Positions 60,775-64,000 of a stretch of DNA of 64,000 nt are shown piece by piece. Below the pieces are notes generated by a model, which saw only the letters and a list, made by a program, of their open reading frames with translations, searched no databases and was not told the origin of the DNA. A program made the translations under genes and the position numbers. The DNA lies in assembly GCF_051020765.1 (NCBI RefSeq), contig NC_134942.1, forward strand, positions 1,798,001 through 1,862,000, in the 5' to 3' direction. How positions within the stretch are numbered: position 1 is the first letter of the stretch; each line of letters opens with the position of its first letter. Source of the stretch: Lasioglossum baleicum. Its lineage: Eukaryota > Arthropoda > Insecta > Hymenoptera > Halictidae.

Positions 60775-63753
60775 TGCGGAATCGCTGTTTCGCGCCCTAG
60801 ATCTGTGCATTTGCATGCAAGTATGACAAAAAGGCACGGAAACTCCGATTCGACAAGCACGATCACGATTTATTCGAGCTTATGTCACATTCGACGATTC
60901 TTCGTTTCACAAATTAATTTCTGTGCGGAATCGCTGTTTCGCGTGCTAGATCAGTGCATTTGCATGCAAGTATGCCAAATTGGAATAGAAACTCCGACCC
61001 GCCAAGCACGATCACCCTTTATTCGAGCTTATATCAGATTCGACGATTATTCGTTTCACAAATGAATTTCTGTGCGGAATCGCTGTTTCGCGCTCTAGAT
61101 CAGTGCATTTGCATGCAAGTATGAGAAATTGGAATAGAAACTCCGACAAGGCAAGCACAAACACGATTTATTCGAGCTTATGTCAGATTCGGCGATTCTA
61201 GGTTTCAGAAGTGTATTTCTGTGCGGAATAGCTGTTTCGCGCGCTAGATCTGTGCATTTGCATGCAAGTATGAGAAATTGGAATAGAAACTCCGACAAGG
61301 CAAGCACAAACACGATTTATTCACGCTTATGTCAGATTCGACGATTCTTCGTTTCACAAATGAATTTTTGTGCGGAATCGCTGTTTCGCGCGCTAGATCA
61401 GTGCATTTGCATGCAAATATGTGAAATTGGCACGAAAACTCCGATTCGGCATGCAGGATCACGATTTATTCAAGCTTAAGTCAGATTCGACGATTATTCG
61501 TTTCACAAATGAATTTCTGTGCGGAATCGCTGTTTCGCGCGCTAGATCAGTGCATTTGCATGCAAATATGTGAAATTGGCACGAAAACTCCGATTCGGCA
61601 TGCAGGATCACGATTTATTCAAGCTTAAGTCAGATTCGACGATTATTCGTTTCACAAATGAATTTCTGTGCGGAATCGCTGTTTCGCGTGCTAGATCAGT
61701 GCATTTGCATGCAAGTATGAGAAATTGGAATAGAAACTCCGACCCGGCAAGCACGATCACGATTTATTCGAGCTTATGTCAGATTCGACGATTCTTCGTT
61801 TCAGAAGTGTATTTCTGTGCGGAATCGCTGTTTCGCGCGCTAGATCTGTGCATTTGCATGCAAGCATGAGAAATTGGAATGGAAACTCCGACCCGACAAG
61901 CACGATCACGATTTATTCGAGCTTATGTCAGATTCGACGATTCTTCGTTTCAGAAGTGTATTTCTGTGCGGAATCGCTGTTTCGCGCCCTAGATCTGTGC
62001 ATTTTCATGCAAGTATGACAAAAAGGCACGGAAACTCCGATTCACAAGCACGATCACGATTTATTCGAGCTTATGTCACATTCGACGATTCTTCGTTTCA
62101 CAAATTAATTTCTGTGCGGAATCGCTGTTTCGCGCGCTAGATCTGTGCATTTGCATGCAAGCATGAGAAATTGGAATAGGAACTCCGATCCGGTCAGCAC
62201 GCTCACAATTTATTCGAGCCTATGTCAGATTCGATGATTGTTCATTTCAGAAGTGTATTTCTGTGCGGAATCGCTGTTTCGCGCCCTAGATCTGTGCATT
62301 TGCATGCAAGTATGACAAAAAGGCACGGAAACTCCGATTCGACAAGCACGATCACGATTTATTCGAGCTTATGTCACATTCGACGATTCTTCGTTTCACA
62401 AATTAATTTCTGTGCGGAATCGCTGTTTCGCGTGCTAGATCAGTGCATTTGCATGCAAGTATGCCAAATTGGAATAGAAACTCCGACCCGCCAAGCACGA
62501 TCACCCTTTATTCGAGCTTATATCAGATTCGACGATTATTCGTTTCACAAATGAATTTCTGTGCGGAATCGCTGTTTCGCGCTCTAGATCAGTGCATTTG
62601 CATGCAAGTATGAGAAATTGGAATAGAAACTCCGACAAGGCAAGCACAAACACGATTTATTCGAGCTTATGTCAGATTCGGCGATTCTAGGTTTCAGAAG
62701 TGTATTTCTGTGCGGAATAGCTGTTTCGCGCGCTAGATCTGTGCATTTGCATGCAAGTATGAGAAATTGGAATAGAAACTCCGACAAGGCAAGCACAAAC
62801 ACGATTTATTCACACTTATGTCAGATTCGACGATTCTTCGTTTCACAAATGAATTTTTGTGCGGAATCGCTGTTTCGCGCGCTAGATCAGTGCATTTGCA
62901 TGCAAATATGTGAAATTGGCACGAAAACTCCGATTCGGCATGCAGGATCACGATTTATTCAAGCTTAAGTCAGATTCGACGATTATTCGTTTCACAAATG
63001 AATTTCTGTGCGGAATCGCTGTTTCGCGCGCTAGATCAGTGCATTTGCATGCAAATATGTGAAATTGGCACGAAAACTCCGATTCGGCATGCAGGATCAC
63101 GATTTATTCAAGCTTAAGTCAGATTCGACGATTATTCGTTTCACAAATGAATTTCTGTGCGGAATCGCTGTTTCGCGTGCTAGATCAGTGCATTTGCATG
63201 CAAGTATGAGAAATTGGAATAGAAACTCCGACCCGGCAAGCACGATCACGATTTATTCGAGCTTATGTCAGATTCGACGATTCTTCGTTTCAGAAGTGTA
63301 TTTCTGTGCGGAATCGCTGTTTCGCGCGCTACATCTGTGCATTTGCATGCAAGCATGAGAAATTGGAATGGAAACTCCGACCCGACAAGCACGATCACGA
63401 TTTATTCGAGCTTATGTCAGATTCGACGATTCTTCGTTTCAGAAGTGTATTTCTGTGCGGAATCGCTGTTTCGCGCCCTAGATCTGTGCATTTGCATGCA
63501 AGTATGACAAAAAGGCACGGAAACTCCGATTCGACAAGCACGATCACGATTTATTCGAGCTTATGTCACATTCGACGATTCTTCGTTTCACAAATTAATT
63601 TCTGTGCGGAATCGCTGTTTCGCGTGCTAGATCAGTGCATTTGCATGCAAGCATGAGAAATTGGAATAGGAACTCCGATCCGGTAAGCACGCTCACAATT
63701 TATTCGAGCCTATGTCAGATTCGATGATTGTTCATTTCAGAAGTGTATTTCTG
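60775..63753. repeat. 10-monomer (1,489-bp) tandem duplication
   Basis: Copy 1 is 60,775-62,263 and copy 2 is 62,264 to about 63,753. Copy 1 contains the 148-bp monomer at 61,999. Copy 2 has the full-length version there, so the register changes from 1,489 to 1,490. Both copies carry the u-v pair and two TTTATTCAAGCTTAAG monomers. Confidence 0.82.
61999..62146. repeat. 148-bp type q monomer with altered core
   Basis: It has the same one-base deletion. Its core reads GCATTTTCATGCAAGT, so the TTGCATGCAA palindrome is also broken. Confidence 0.86.
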
Positions 63754-63934
63754 TGCGGAATCGCTGTTTCGCGCGCTAGATCTGTGCATTTGCATGCAAG
63801 TATGAGAAATTGGAATAGAAACTCCGACAAGGCAAGCGCGATCACGATTTATTCGAGCTTATGTCAGATTCGACGATTCTTCGTTTCAGAAGTGTATTTC
63901 TGTGCGGAATCGCTGTTTCGCGCGCTAGATCAGT

Positions 63935-63999
63935 GCACTTGCATGCAAATATGCGAAATTGGACAGAAACACCGACCGGGCAAGCACGATCACAATTTT
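63935..63999. repeat. Short 65-bp monomer fragment at window end
   Basis: This is the four-T form. Base 64,000 is the G of the next core, which shows the array continues past the window. Confidence 0.83.
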
Positions 64000-64000
64000 G

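Larger units (their letters stand above)
1..64000. repeat. 149-bp satellite DNA array filling the whole window
   Basis: The core GCATTTGCATGCAA recurs every 149 bases from position 98 to the end, always in the same orientation. Phase bookkeeping accounts for all 64,000 bases: 97 bp of partial monomer, 232 monomers to 34,653, then 193 monomers and ten 65/66-bp fragments, and a final 66 bases. The only length variants are two 143-bp, five 124-bp and three 148-bp monomers. Compensating pairs of indels could escape this count. Monomer layout, numbered from the G of GCAT: a palindrome at 3-16, a variable stretch at about 17-55, a conserved stretch at about 61-90 (GATTTATTCGAGCTTATGTC), a two-state stretch at about 92-112, a conserved stretch at about 113-130 (TTCTGTGCGGAATCGCTG), and a mildly variable tail. 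GC of the monomer at 98-246 is 44%. I do not recognise the family by name. Both ends of the array lie outside the window. Confidence 0.98.
34600..64000. repeat. Satellite domain B (subfamily with short 65-bp units)
   Basis: From about 34,600 the typical domain A variants stop. They are replaced by GACAAAAAGGCACGG (type q), GGAATAGGAACTCCGATCCGG (r, read in two parts), CGACAAGGCAAGC (s, u, v) and TTTATTCAAGCTTAAG types. Cores mostly read GCATGCAAGT, which shortens the palindrome to 10 bp. All 65/66-bp, 124-bp and 148-bp length variants lie in this domain. The switch occurs inside the monomer that starts at 34,505: its 5' half is type d, and its 3' half (TTTAACAAATG) matches domain B monomers. 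Confidence 0.87.

Noticed and set aside
1..64000. CRISPR array
   Set aside because: Repeats are contiguous with no unique spacers, the unit is 149 bp, and variation is shared between units rather than unique to each.
1..64000. CENP-B box in each monomer
   Set aside because: TTCGTTTCACAAATG and TTCGTTTCAGAAGTG match the first part (TTCGnnnnA) but lack the CGGG end. The reverse reading of CCCGACAAGCACGAT misses two of the essential positions. No full box was seen.
1..64000. Plasmid or phage iterons, or a bacterial origin
   Set aside because: Iterons are short, few and next to a replication gene. Here hundreds of nucleosome-length units run for the full window with no gene at all.

Overview
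The window contains no recognisable gene. All 64,000 bases are one uninterrupted, head-to-tail satellite DNA array with a 149-bp monomer, all copies in the same orientation. Numbering the monomer from the G of its GCATTTGCAT core (first at 98), I could account for every base by phase: a 97-base partial monomer at the left edge; 232 monomers from 98 to 34,653 (two of them 143 bp, the rest 149 bp); 193 monomers from 34,654 onward (five of 124 bp, three of 148 bp, the rest 149 bp); ten internal 65/66-bp fragments; and a last fragment cut by the window end. No transposon, unique sequence, RNA gene or spacer interrupts it.

Organism: a long, mosaic, higher-order satellite of this kind points to eukaryotic constitutive heterochromatin (pericentromere, centromere or subtelomere). 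CpG is not depleted: the monomer at 98-246 has 15 CpG against about 7 expected from its 31 C and 35 G. That argues against a heavily CpG-methylated germline such as a vertebrate's and fits many insects or other invertebrates, but the species cannot be named from this sequence.

Layout: Domain A (1 to about 34,600) is built from about 15 monomer types. Within it a four-monomer cassette (called l-i-h-d here) recurs 14 times in fixed order. Domain A also holds large tandem duplications: a 745-bp pair at 3.2-4.7 kb, a 5,209-bp pair at 5.8-16.2 kb, 11-monomer pairs at 14.9-18.1 and 19.6-22.9 kb, and a 14-monomer pair at 23.9-28.1 kb. Domain B (about 34,600 to the end) uses a largely different set of types. 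Its hallmark is a cassette (q-r-s-short-t) containing a 65-bp truncated monomer, found eight times, plus a second recurring pair (u-v). It shows block duplications of 0.8-2.7 kb, including a nascent 2,002-bp higher-order repeat at 54.0-58.9 kb.

Open reading frames are plentiful on both strands, but all are by-products of the repeat. 149 is not a multiple of 3, so each frame is lost or rotated from one monomer to the next, and the same peptides appear in every frame. The biology here is structural: a nucleosome-length unit, a conserved palindrome carrying two inverted octamer motifs, and a well-preserved record of unequal exchange.
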